Below, in pieces: positions 23,969 through 31,885 of a stretch of DNA of 64,000 nucleotides (positions are counted from its first letter, which is position 1; every line of letters begins with the position of its first letter). Origin of the DNA: CALMEC01 sp963765105. Its GTDB lineage: Bacteria; Actinomycetota; Thermoleophilia; Miltoncostaeales; Miltoncostaeaceae. Under the pieces are notes generated by a model. That model had not been told where the DNA came from and did not search any database. It saw only the letters and a program-made list of their open reading frames with translations. Location: assembly GCA_963765105.1 (NCBI GenBank), contig CAVXUW010000002.1, positions 682,001 to 746,000 on the forward strand, in the 5' to 3' direction. The position numbers were made by a program, and so were the translations under genes.

Positions 23969-25437
23969 TCCTCTGCCGGGGTGGCCACCGGGGATTGCGG
24001 GATGATGACCGACGCGGCGATGCCGCGCAGCATGCGCGGGAAGATCACCTGGTGCGCCGGAGCGAGGACGTACCAATACAGCCGTCCGGCAAGGCCCGAC
24101 GGATCGAAGAATGCGGTTTGTCGGATGACCGAGCCGTCGCCATCAGGCTCGACGCGGTACTGAAGCCAGGCGTACCCCGGCAGCTTCATCTCCGCCGACA
24201 ACCGGAGAAGCACAGGGGGATCGATGGCCTCTACTCGCCAGAAATCCAGCATGTCTCCTTTGACGAGCTCGACGGGGTGGCGGCGCCCGCGGCGCATGCC
24301 GACCCCCCCGACGAGGAGATCGATGCCGCCGCGTAGGTGCCAGAGACGGTTGCCGTAGTACCACCCAGTGGCGCCACCGATGCGCTGAATCGGTTCGAAG
24401 GCCGCGGACGGGGGAGCGGCTACGCGCACCCACCGTGAATCGACCATTTGCTTCTTGAGTGGGTTCACCCGGTGACCGATCTTCCGGCTTGGGGTGAGCG
24501 CATCCTGCCAACGGCTACGTGACGAACCTTCGTCTGCGATGGCCACGGCGATTGCCTCGCCAACACCGCGGGGAGAGACCGGCAACTCGTTGAGAGCCCG
24601 TGAGTCCGTGACGATCGTCGCATTGCGGACGCCCTCGATGAGGTGGCGTCCGACGCGGGCATAGAGCGGAGTGATGAGGCCGAGCCACAGGCTCGACAAC
24701 TGTGGACTCAGCATCGGCACGGGAATGATGTAGCGACGGAGGCCGCGCTGCTCGGCGAATTCACGCATCAGATCCCCATACGACACCCGGTCGCGACCGC
24801 CGATCTCGTAGACATGGTTCTCGGTTCCACCGAGGTCACGTGCGGCGATGAGGTAGGCGATGACATCGTCGATCGCGATGGGTTGGGTCATCGTTCGCAC
24901 CCACCGAGGTGTAATCATCACCGGCAGCCGCGTCACCAGTGAGCGCACCATGTCGTAGGACAAGCTCCCGGCGCCGATGATGATCGAGGAGCGGAGCTCC
25001 GTTGTGGGAACACCTGACGCGCGCAGCACTCGTCCCACCTCTTGGCGGCTCGCAAGGTGTGGCGAGAGGTCGTCGCCGGAGCCGAGCCCGCCGAGATAGA
25101 TGATGCGGCGCACTCCCGCTGCCCGTGCGGCGTCGCCGAATGCTTGGGCGGTGGCGCGGTCCTCGGCCGCGAAGCTTCCGGGCTCGCCCATTGAGTGGAC
25201 GAGGTAGTACGCGGTATCGATCCCCGCGAGGGAGCGTGTGAGGTCGGCGGGTACTCGAAGGTCGCCACGGACAATCTCGGTGGTGACGGACGATCGACCA
25301 CGCAGGAACTCGGGACGTCGCGAGATGCAGCGTACGGGAACGGCCTCACGCTCGAACGCATCGAGGAGTCGGCCACCCACGTAGCCAGTGGCTCCCGTCA
25401 GCAGGATGGTGGGGGTCTGGGGCGGGTCGCCGGCCAC
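23908..25437 (-). CDS. NmrA-like NAD(P)-binding protein with C-terminal DUF2867
   Basis: 509 residues from GTG 25437, which shares one base with the stop of the anti-sigma gene (TAGTG). Residues 1 to about 300 form an atypical SDR/NmrA fold: ILLTGATGYVGGRLLDAF (about 10-27) and the AYYLVHSMG motif, with no classical YxxxK pair obvious. Residues about 335-490 form a DUF2867 domain (RIGGATGWYYGNRLWHLRG and LPGYAWLQYRVEPDG), ending in a polar tail. Third gene of the sigma/anti-sigma operon, so probably part of the regulon. The substrate is unknown. Confidence 0.85.
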   Translation of the reverse strand: MAGDPPQTPTILLTGATGYVGGRLLDAFEREAVPVRCISRRPEFLRGRSSVTTEIVRGDLRVPADLTRSLAGIDTAYYLVHSMGEPGSFAAEDRATAQAFGDAARAAGVRRIIYLGGLGSGDDLSPHLASRQEVGRVLRASGVPTTELRSSIIIGAGSLSYDMVRSLVTRLPVMITPRWVRTMTQPIAIDDVIAYLIAARDLGGTENHVYEIGGRDRVSYGDLMREFAEQRGLRRYIIPVPMLSPQLSSLWLGLITPLYARVGRHLIEGVRNATIVTDSRALNELPVSPRGVGEAIAVAIADEGSSRSRWQDALTPSRKIGHRVNPLKKQMVDSRWVRVAAPPSAAFEPIQRIGGATGWYYGNRLWHLRGGIDLLVGGVGMRRGRRHPVELVKGDMLDFWRVEAIDPPVLLRLSAEMKLPGYAWLQYRVEPDGDGSVIRQTAFFDPSGLAGRLYWYVLAPAHQVIFPRMLRGIAASVIIPQSPVATPAEDQGPVPDESVSPAAARVEKR

Positions 25438-26153
25438 TAGGCCGTGCCGAACGTGGCGCCGGCGACGCTCGTGCCAGAGTGCTCTGGCGGCCCGTTGTCT
25501 TCTTCGAGAGAGATGTCGACGGCGGAATACTCGCCGCGGCTCGGCAGCCTCGCTTCGATGTGCGTTGTCTTGGCCGACACGTTGAACGTCCCGATGGCTT
25601 CCATGACCGTCGATCCCTTCTTCAAGACCCACACTTGGTAGTGATGTCCGGCCGAGGCGGCGGGGAAGGCGCTGAGGTCGATCATGATGCGCCCGTCGGT
25701 CGCGTCGGGCCGGTAGAGCGCTACTCGGCCACTCACGGGGTCTTTGGCCGAGTGGGGAACGATGGAGGCTTCAAGTGTCGGGGTTCCGGGTCCGGGATCG
25801 CGTGTTGCGACCAGCGTGATGGCGACGGCTGCCGCAGCCGATGCGGCGGCGACGCCAAGCGTGGGAACGAGACGCTTCCACCAGGGGTCGCGCGCCGAGG
25901 CAGGGACCGGGGCCGGCAGCACCGACGGCTCATTGCTGCGAGCTGCGGCAAGGATGCGGCCACCCAAACCGAGTGGTGGGGCCTCGTGGGAGGCAAGCAC
26001 CGTGGCGATCCGGGCGGCGACCTGCTGATCCCGTGCCAGATCGTCCGCCAACTGCGGGTGCTCGCCGGCGAGTGCGGCGAAACGCGCGTGGTCTTCCGCA
26101 GAGAGCGCGCCCAATGCGGACAGCGCCGACAGTTCACGAAGCTCATCGCTCAC
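25437..26153 (-). CDS. RskA-type anti-sigma factor
   Basis: 238 residues from GTG 26153, overlapping the sigma gene stop by 4 bp. The N-terminal ~70 residues are a cytoplasmic anti-sigma region (LSALSALGALSAEDHARFAAL). One membrane segment follows at about 97-116, then an extracytoplasmic RskA domain of about 115 residues (VSGRVALYRPD, HHYQVWVLKKG, IEARLPSRG). No HxxxCxxC zinc motif is present. In M. tuberculosis RskA holds SigK inactive until regulated proteolysis releases it; the same arrangement is expected here. Confidence 0.88.
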   Translation of the reverse strand: MSDELRELSALSALGALSAEDHARFAALAGEHPQLADDLARDQQVAARIATVLASHEAPPLGLGGRILAAARSNEPSVLPAPVPASARDPWWKRLVPTLGVAAASAAAAVAITLVATRDPGPGTPTLEASIVPHSAKDPVSGRVALYRPDATDGRIMIDLSAFPAASAGHHYQVWVLKKGSTVMEAIGTFNVSAKTTHIEARLPSRGEYSAVDISLEEDNGPPEHSGTSVAGATFGTA

Positions 26154-26764
26154 GACGTCCCCCCTGAGATACGTGAGACATCAATGGTACTGCGAAGACG
26201 GTCGAGAGCGAGCCGTGCACGACCCTTCACCGTTCCGAGGGGGATGTTCAGGCGGGTGGCGATCTCGTCTTGTGTCAAGCCATGCACGTATGCGAGAACG
26301 ACGACATTGCGCTGATCGTTGGGGAGGTCGGCGAGCGCCTCGGCAACGGCGCGAGCCTCATCGCGCTGGCCGGTGACCTCCGACGGGTCGGTGTGATCGA
26401 CGACTTCCGGGACGTCTGCGAACGGCGTCGCGGGTCGTGCCGAGCGTTGGCGGGTGAGGGCGATCGCACGGTTTCGGGTGACGACATATAGCCATGTCGT
26501 CAGTCGAGCCCTGCCGGAATCGAAGGAGCCGGCTTGGTCCCACAGGCTCATGAAAACATCCTGTGTGCATTCCTCCGCCAAACCACGGTCGGCAGTGAGC
26601 TTCATGGCAACACCGAAAACGAACGATCCGTGGAGGTCATAGGCCTCGCGCAAAGCCTCGTGATCCCGCTCGGTGAGGCGCTGAACGAGGGCCGCGTCAT
26701 CCTCTGACGTGTCAGCACCGTTACCGAGCGAGGTGGTATTCGAATTGCGGTTGAGCACGAGCAT
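26150..26764 (-). CDS. ECF sigma factor, SigK-like
   Basis: 204 residues from ATG 26764. The open frame extends upstream but that part lacks family similarity. Region 2 (LREAYDLHGSFVFGVAMKLT, EECTQDVFMSLW and ARLTTWLYVVTRNRAIALTR) and region 4 (LPNDQRNVVVLAYVHGLTQ, then IPLGTVKGRARLALDRLR) are both present. It forms an operon with the anti-sigma factor and the NmrA-like gene. The assignment to the SigK branch rests on the RskA partner and on the lipid-modification genes nearby, which are the neighbours of sigK in M. tuberculosis. Confidence 0.9.
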   Translation of the reverse strand: MLVLNRNSNTTSLGNGADTSEDDAALVQRLTERDHEALREAYDLHGSFVFGVAMKLTADRGLAEECTQDVFMSLWDQAGSFDSGRARLTTWLYVVTRNRAIALTRQRSARPATPFADVPEVVDHTDPSEVTGQRDEARAVAEALADLPNDQRNVVVLAYVHGLTQDEIATRLNIPLGTVKGRARLALDRLRSTIDVSRISGGTS

Positions 26765-26898
26765 CACGATCGTAGCGATCGCGGCCGGTGTTTCGCAGGA
26801 CGCTGGCCTGCCGGCAATCGACCGAACGTTCAATTCGGTTCTTCCGAGCGGCGCGCATCGGTAACGGGCGATCGGCGTGATGACGGTTGCGGTCACCG

Positions 26899-27291
26899 TC
26901 ACTCGTCGTCGAGGTGGCGGTGGGAGGGGCAGTACCGCAAACCGGGAATGGGTTCCCGCATGCAGGCGGTGCTGCGACGTGTCATTGCGGCGCAGCGAAG
27001 CAAACCACCCGACCGAGCGCCCACCTGCTCCACGAGTCGCTCGTGCACACGCTCCAACTCCCGCTCGATCGTTGTGAGGAGCGCGACGTGGTGTGCCGGG
27101 GCGTAGAGACCTCGGAGCTTGGAAAAGAGGCGCGAGGCATGATGCGTCAGCGCATTTGGGGTGCGGGCAATGCCCGAGATCGACTCCTCGCAGAGTTCGA
27201 GGAGCATGCGGGCAGGACGCGCTGGCCGTCGAACATCGCCGGCCAGTCCGGGACGTAACGCACGAAAAAGATCACGACTGATCTCATACAC
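26899..27291 (-). CDS. Small protein with C-terminal Cys/His zinc-binding motif
   Basis: 130 residues. GTG 27291 is chosen because an AAAGGAG box lies 7 nt upstream; in-frame starts further up (for example 27327) lack one. The body is basic and helical (LLTTIERELERVHERLVEQV). The C-terminus carries a Cys-x8-Cys-x10-Cys-x2-His pattern in LLRCAAMTRRSTACMREP and YCPSHRHL, the shape of a small zinc ribbon. It ends 134 bp before the sigma factor start on the same strand. It could bind nucleic acid, but no family was recognised. Confidence 0.65.
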   Translation of the reverse strand: MYEISRDLFRALRPGLAGDVRRPARPARMLLELCEESISGIARTPNALTHHASRLFSKLRGLYAPAHHVALLTTIERELERVHERLVEQVGARSGGLLRCAAMTRRSTACMREPIPGLRYCPSHRHLDDE

Positions 27292-27403
27292 GCGAAATCT
27301 CCTTTGATATCTGACCCTGATACGCATCGGACGTCGTCTTGGATCACTGCCGGCGGAAACGTTTCCACCATGCGACCCGGCGATAAATGCCAACGTGGGG
27401 TGG

Positions 27404-28537
27404 ATGAACGTGGGGACCCAGGCGATCGTGATCGAGAATGCGTCGACCGCCGACGGCTCCCCGGCTGCATTCGCGATCAACGACGGGCAGTTCCAGTCGG
27501 ATATCGCGGCGGGTTCACGAACGATCGCCGGCGAGGGGCTCACCGCCGTTCCCGGTTTCATCGACCTTCAGGTCAACGGGGCGGTGGGAATCGATCTTGC
27601 GGTGAGCCCCGAGGGCTTATGGGATGTCGCCGCGGCACTCCCGCGATTCGGCGTGACGGCTTTCCTCCCCACGTTGGTGACCTGCTCGTCCGAGACCATC
27701 GAGAAGGCCCAGGAGGTGATCGCGACAGGTCCGCCGCGCGGCTGGGTTGGTGCGGTGCCGCTCGGTTGGCACTTTGAGGGGCCGATGATCAACGCGGTGT
27801 ACGCCGGCGCTCATGCCCGTCGGCACATCCGGACACCGTCGCTCCAGCTGGTGCGGTCGTGGTCTCCGGAGACCGTCGCCATGGTGACGATCGCCCCAGA
27901 GCTTCCGGGAATGGGCCCGGTGATTCGCGCCCTTCGCGGACGGGGTGTCGTGGTGGCGGCCGGTCACACCGCCGCGAGTGCTGACGACGCACGGGCAGCC
28001 GCCGCTGCCGGGGTGGGCATGGTGACTCACCTGTTCAACGCGATGGCCCCCATTCATCACCGCGCACCCGGCCTGGCAGGCGCGGTGCTGGGGGGACTTC
28101 CGCTGCCGGCCAGCCTCATCGCCGACGGTCGTCATGTCGACCCGGATGCGATCCGTCTGGCGTGGCGCTCGTTGGGGGCCGATCGACGCGTGCTGGTCTC
28201 CGACGCGACCGCGGCACTTGCAGCCCCGGCCGGCCGCTACTTCCTTGGGGATACCCACATCGTGAGCGACGGTGAGGTTGTACGGACTGACAGCGGTGGT
28301 CTTGCCGGCACCGCCATCGGTCTCGACGAGATGGTTCGCAACGTCCGACGAATCGTTGGTTGTTCGCTAATCGACGCGGTGGCGTCGGTCACCCGGGCTC
28401 CCGCCCTGGTGCTGGGTCGCCCGGCCCCAACGTTAGGAGTGGGAGCGCCGGCGGACCTCATCCTCCTGGACTCCGGCGGGCGCGTTTTCCTCACCCTCGT
28501 CCGCGGCGCCGTCGCGTTCGATCGGCACGGCACCTGA
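27404..28537 (+). CDS. nagA: N-acetylglucosamine-6-phosphate deacetylase
   Basis: 377 residues from ATG 27404 (a GTG at 27395 is possible). It removes acetate from GlcNAc-6-phosphate in amino-sugar catabolism and cell-wall recycling. Amidohydrolase TIM-barrel features: PGFIDLQVNGAVGID near residue 46, GWHFEGPMIN (metal-binding Glu), AAGHTAAS, THLFNAMAPIHHRAPG, and the catalytic Asp in VLVSDATAAL. The usual PGFIDxHxHG metal pair is replaced by IDLQVNG, as in mononuclear NagA enzymes. No nagB adjoins it. Its 3' end overlaps the convergent cobA by 105 bp. Confidence 0.9.
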   Translation: MNVGTQAIVIENASTADGSPAAFAINDGQFQSDIAAGSRTIAGEGLTAVPGFIDLQVNGAVGIDLAVSPEGLWDVAAALPRFGVTAFLPTLVTCSSETIEKAQEVIATGPPRGWVGAVPLGWHFEGPMINAVYAGAHARRHIRTPSLQLVRSWSPETVAMVTIAPELPGMGPVIRALRGRGVVVAAGHTAASADDARAAAAAGVGMVTHLFNAMAPIHHRAPGLAGAVLGGLPLPASLIADGRHVDPDAIRLAWRSLGADRRVLVSDATAALAAPAGRYFLGDTHIVSDGEVVRTDSGGLAGTAIGLDEMVRNVRRIVGCSLIDAVASVTRAPALVLGRPAPTLGVGAPADLILLDSGGRVFLTLVRGAVAFDRHGT

Positions 28538-29272
28538 TTCGATCAGGGCGCCCAGGGCGACCACCGGGCCGATGACGACCACCGCCGGGTTTCCGAGCTC
28601 GGCGTCGCGGCACCGCTCGGCCAACGTGTCGAGTGTGGCGCTGACGCGTCGCTCGCGCGATGTGGTGGCCCATTGGATCGCCGCCGCCGGCTCGTCTGCC
28701 GCTCGACCGCCCGCAATCAATGCGTCCGCGATCTCGCCAAGGCGACCCATCGACATGAGCAGCACCAACGTCCCCGGCACGGTGGCCATTGCCTGCCACC
28801 GTGCGCATGCGGCGGGGCTGTGGGGATCGTCATGACCACTTGCGATCGTGACGGTGCGTGCGAGACCGCGGTGGGTAATTGGGATGCCGGCCGATGCGGG
28901 AGCCGCGAGGGCACTCGACACGCCGGGCACGATGGTAAAGGGGATGCCGGCCTCGAGGAGGGCGAGGGCCTCCTCTCCGCCACGACCGAAGACGAACGGG
29001 TCGCCGCCTTTGAGGCGCACCACATTGCGTCCCAGTCGCGCCTGCCCGATCAGGGCTTCGTTGATCTCGTCTTGGGTCATGCCATGGCGATCCGGGGCTT
29101 TACCGGCATCGATCAGAACGCAGTCGGCAGACGCAAACGCCAGAAGCTCGGCGGTGCCCAATCGGTCATGGACGATGGCGTCGGCAGCCTGAATGGCGCG
29201 TAGGCCGCGCACGGTGATGAGATCGGGGTCGCCAGGGCCGGCGCCCACGAGGTGGACGATGGGTGCGCTCAC
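28433..29272 (-). CDS. cobA: Uroporphyrinogen-III C-methyltransferase
   Basis: 279 residues from GTG 29272, overlapping the preceding gene stop by 4 bp. It methylates uroporphyrinogen III twice with SAM to give precorrin-2. Signatures are VHLVGAGPGDPDLITVRG at residues 6-23 and the second motif VVRLKGGDPFVFGRGGEE (about 88-105), then PGVSSALAAPASAGIPITHRG in two parts. With the precorrin-2 dehydrogenase upstream it makes siroheme, needed by sulfite reductase, which matches the cysD/cysN genes next door. The last 105 bp overlap nagA on the opposite strand. Confidence 0.95.
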   Translation of the reverse strand: MSAPIVHLVGAGPGDPDLITVRGLRAIQAADAIVHDRLGTAELLAFASADCVLIDAGKAPDRHGMTQDEINEALIGQARLGRNVVRLKGGDPFVFGRGGEEALALLEAGIPFTIVPGVSSALAAPASAGIPITHRGLARTVTIASGHDDPHSPAACARWQAMATVPGTLVLLMSMGRLGEIADALIAGGRAADEPAAAIQWATTSRERRVSATLDTLAERCRDAELGNPAVVVIGPVVALGALIESGAVPIERDGAADEGEENAPAGVQEDEVRRRSHS

Positions 29273-29919
29273 CGTGGCACCGGCGTTCCCAAGAGCTCGG
29301 CGAACAGCTCGGCGGCGCCCTCGCGATCTCCGGCGGCAAGTCGTTCCAGGACGTCGCTTTCGAGGAACGCTTCCACCGCCGCGGCACGCTCGGGCATCGT
29401 CAGGTACCGCGCTTTGAGCTCCTCGCGTGTCGCGCGGAACATGGCGACCAGCTCGCCCCATTCTGGCCCCACAGCCTTCTCGATGTTCTGTCGGATGGTG
29501 CGGGCCACAACTGGACTGGCCCCTCCCGTCGAGACGGCGATACCCAGCTCACCTTGTCGCATGATGGACGGGACGATGAAGTTGCACAGCTCGGGGACGT
29601 CGACGACATTGGCCAGCATGTTCCGGGCGGTCGCGTCGGTCCAGACCTGCCGGTTGACTTCGGGGTCGTCGGTGGCGGCAATGACGAGAAAGCGTCCGTC
29701 CAGGTCGGCGGTTTCGTAGCCACGCTCATGGTGCTGGCGAATCGATCCGTCGGCGATCATCCGGTGAAGCGTATCGGTGAAGGTGAGGCTCACGATCCGG
29801 ATGTCGCCGCCGGCCTCCACCAGCTTCTGCGTCTTTTCGGTCGCCACCGGGCCGCCGCCAACCACCAGGCATGGCGCGCACTCCAGGTCGATGAAGATGG
29901 GGTAGAGCGGCGGCTTCAT
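29269..29919 (-). CDS. Precorrin-2 dehydrogenase / sirohydrochlorin ferrochelatase (CysG N-terminal/Met8 type)
   Basis: 216 residues. It oxidises precorrin-2 with NAD+ and inserts iron to give siroheme. The N-terminal MKPPLYPIFIDLECAPCLVVGGGPVA contains the NAD-binding GGGPVA loop, shown here as CLVVGGGPVATEKTQKL. It continues with FLVIAATDDPEVNRQV, and NFIVPSIMRQGELGIAVSTGG appears as NFIVPSIMRQG then ISTGG-like AVSTGGASP. It stands before cobA and divergent from the TauE-cysD-cysN operon, so siroheme synthesis and sulfate activation share one divergent promoter region. Confidence 0.93.
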   Translation of the reverse strand: MKPPLYPIFIDLECAPCLVVGGGPVATEKTQKLVEAGGDIRIVSLTFTDTLHRMIADGSIRQHHERGYETADLDGRFLVIAATDDPEVNRQVWTDATARNMLANVVDVPELCNFIVPSIMRQGELGIAVSTGGASPVVARTIRQNIEKAVGPEWGELVAMFRATREELKARYLTMPERAAAVEAFLESDVLERLAAGDREGAAELFAELLGTPVPR

Positions 29920-29952
29920 GGCAGAGGCAGGCTATCGGAGAAAACCAATAAA

Positions 29953-30066
29953 CACCACTGGTAATTGCATCTTTAGGCTGGCAGGATACCGAGGGTCGTC
30001 GGCAACCCCTCGATCCCAGTATAAGATCATCCTATGTTGCGAATTCGTATCTTCTATCACCACTGG
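29953..30066. promoter_or_regulatory. Divergent regulatory region of the sulfur/siroheme genes with a repeated 9-mer
   Basis: The 152-bp gap between the siroheme gene and the TauE-cysDN operon is the most AT-rich intergenic stretch nearby. CACCACTGG occurs twice on the + strand, at 29953-29961 and 30058-30066, close to each divergent start. It also holds TATAAGAT and GAATTCGTATCTT segments that could serve as -10 elements. A shared sulfur regulator is a reasonable guess, but I do not recognise the box. Confidence 0.35.
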
Positions 30067-30071
30067 CCACT

Positions 30072-30986
30072 ATGACCGAGACGCTCCTTCTCATCGTCTT
30101 TGGCTTCGGCGTCGGCATTCTCGTCGGCACAACCGGCATGGGTGGCGGGTCGCTGATGACCCCGCTCCTCATTCTGGTCTTTGGAATCAAGCCGGTCCTT
30201 GCGATCGGAACGGACATTTTTTATGCCGCCGTGACAAAGACGGTGGGCGGGTGGACGCATTTTCGCAAGGGCACCGTCGACATGGGCATCTCGCTGTGGC
30301 TCGGCATGGGCAGCATCCCCGCGACGATTGCCGGGGTGTGGGTGCTCGACATCATCGAAAGGCGCACCGGCAATTCCTTCGACAACATCGTGCTCGGTAT
30401 GGTGGCGGCGGCGCTCCTGATCACCGGGGTTGCCGTGCTGTGGCGCGCCATGTTCTCCACCGATGCGCACAACCGCGAGCGCGCCACCATCGACATGCAG
30501 ACCCGGCACAAAGTGGCCGCGGTGGGTGTCGGCATCCTGGTGGGATTCGTCCTCGGCGTGACCTCCGCCGGCTCGGGCGCGTTGATTGCGCTCTTCCTCA
30601 TCATGCTGTTTCGGCTGACACCGCACCGGGTGGTTGGGACCGACGTGTTTCATGCCGCGGTGCTCCTCTGGGCCGCGAGCGTCGCGCACTTCGTCTCCGG
30701 CAACATCGACTTCGCGCTGGCCGGCTCCATCATGATCGGCTCGATACCGGGCGTCTGGGCGGGCGCGCACCTGGCGGCGCGCATGCCCGAGCGGGGTTTG
30801 CGCCCGGCCCTCGGTATCGTGCTGCTGGCGGCCGGGATGGGGCTGATCACGAAGACCGGTGTGGAGATTCCCCCCTATGTGATCGTGGGGATGCCGCTCC
30901 TGCTGGCGTTGTGGGTGTGGCGGCGCGAGTCGCGTCGACCGGCGACCGTTGCGGCCGTCGCGAACGCCGGGGGGGACGCTCCATAA
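30072..30986 (+). CDS. TauE/SafE-family sulfite/organosulfonate exporter
   Basis: 304 residues with eight predicted membrane segments arranged as two halves. Each half opens with the family motif: FGFGVGILVGTTGMGGGSLM at the N-terminus and GILVGFVLGVTSAGSGALIA near residue 155. These carriers move sulfite or sulfonates across the membrane. It is first in a unit with cysD-cysN, so it probably vents sulfite from the assimilation pathway or imports a sulfur anion. Its TAA stop overlaps an ATA codon that appears to start cysD. Confidence 0.88.
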   Translation: MTETLLLIVFGFGVGILVGTTGMGGGSLMTPLLILVFGIKPVLAIGTDIFYAAVTKTVGGWTHFRKGTVDMGISLWLGMGSIPATIAGVWVLDIIERRTGNSFDNIVLGMVAAALLITGVAVLWRAMFSTDAHNRERATIDMQTRHKVAAVGVGILVGFVLGVTSAGSGALIALFLIMLFRLTPHRVVGTDVFHAAVLLWAASVAHFVSGNIDFALAGSIMIGSIPGVWAGAHLAARMPERGLRPALGIVLLAAGMGLITKTGVEIPPYVIVGMPLLLALWVWRRESRRPATVAAVANAGGDAP

Positions 30987-31885
30987 GCGTTCACGAACAC
31001 CTTGATCTGCTCGAGGCCGAGGCCATCTTCATTACGCGTGAGGTCACCGCTCAGCTAGAGCGACCCGTGCTGCTGTTCTCGGGTGGCAAGGATTCGGCGG
31101 TGCTCCTGCGCATCGCGGAGAAGGCGTTTCGTCCCGGCGGCTTTCCGTTCCCCTTGATGCACGTCGACACTGGCCACAACTTTCCGGAAGTCATCTCCTA
31201 TCGCGACGCGCAGGTCGCAGCCCTCGGCGAACGGCTGATCGTGGCGAGCGTTCAAGCATCGATCGACGAGGGGCGGGTAGTGGAGCAGACGGGGCCGCGG
31301 GCGTCGCGAAACCAGCTTCAGACGACGACGCTCCTCGACGCCATTGCCGAGCACCAATTCGATGCCGCCATTGGTGGGGCACGACGTGACGAGGAGCGCG
31401 CCCGGGCCAAAGAACGTGTGTTCAGCTTCCGCGACGACTTCGGCCAATGGGACCCCCGCGCGCAACGACCCGAGCTGTGGAGCCTCTACAACGGCCGCGT
31501 GCGCAAGGGCGAGGGCGTGCGGGTGTTTCCGCTCTCGAACTGGACGGAACTCGATATCTGGGAGTACATCGCGCGCGAGGAGATCCCGTTGCCGTCGATC
31601 TACTTCGCCCACGAGCGCGAGGTATTTTCCCGCGACGGCATGCTGTACGCCGCGAGCGAGGTCGTGGAGCGACTCCCCAGCGAGGAGCCGTTTACGACAT
31701 CGGTGCGGTTTCGCACGGTGGGGGACATGAGCTGCACTGGTGCGGTCGCATCTACCGCGACCAGCTTGCGCGATGTGGTCAATGAGATCGCGGCCACCCG
31801 CATTACGGAGCGTGGCGAGACCCGGGCGGACGATCGGGCGAGCGAAGCGGCGATGGAAGACCGCAAACGGGTGGGGTATTTCTAG
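30983..31885 (+). CDS. cysD: Sulfate adenylyltransferase subunit 2 (start codon ATA inferred)
   Basis: 300 residues from 30983, very close to the 302 of E. coli CysD. With CysN it makes adenosine 5'-phosphosulfate from ATP and sulfate. The N-type ATP pyrophosphatase PP-loop is SGGKDS (residues 33-38); LMHVDTGHNFPE, IGGARRDEERARAKERVFSF and PLSNWTELDIWEYI are all family blocks. The family alignment begins at SVHEHLDLLEAEAI, where no ATG, GTG or TTG exists. The ATA at 30983 overlaps the TauE stop (ATAA), behind a GGGGGA box at 6 nt. The nearest in-frame GTG (30917) would add 22 Arg/Gly-rich residues inside TauE. Confidence 0.9.
   Translation: MSVHEHLDLLEAEAIFITREVTAQLERPVLLFSGGKDSAVLLRIAEKAFRPGGFPFPLMHVDTGHNFPEVISYRDAQVAALGERLIVASVQASIDEGRVVEQTGPRASRNQLQTTTLLDAIAEHQFDAAIGGARRDEERARAKERVFSFRDDFGQWDPRAQRPELWSLYNGRVRKGEGVRVFPLSNWTELDIWEYIAREEIPLPSIYFAHEREVFSRDGMLYAASEVVERLPSEEPFTTSVRFRTVGDMSCTGAVASTATSLRDVVNEIAATRITERGETRADDRASEAAMEDRKRVGYF

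Noticed and set aside
29918..31885. A single 655-codon frame covering TauE and CysD
   Set aside because: The first half is an out-of-frame shadow of the TauE gene (30072-30986). Only the part from 30983 on is CysD, so this is not a real fusion.
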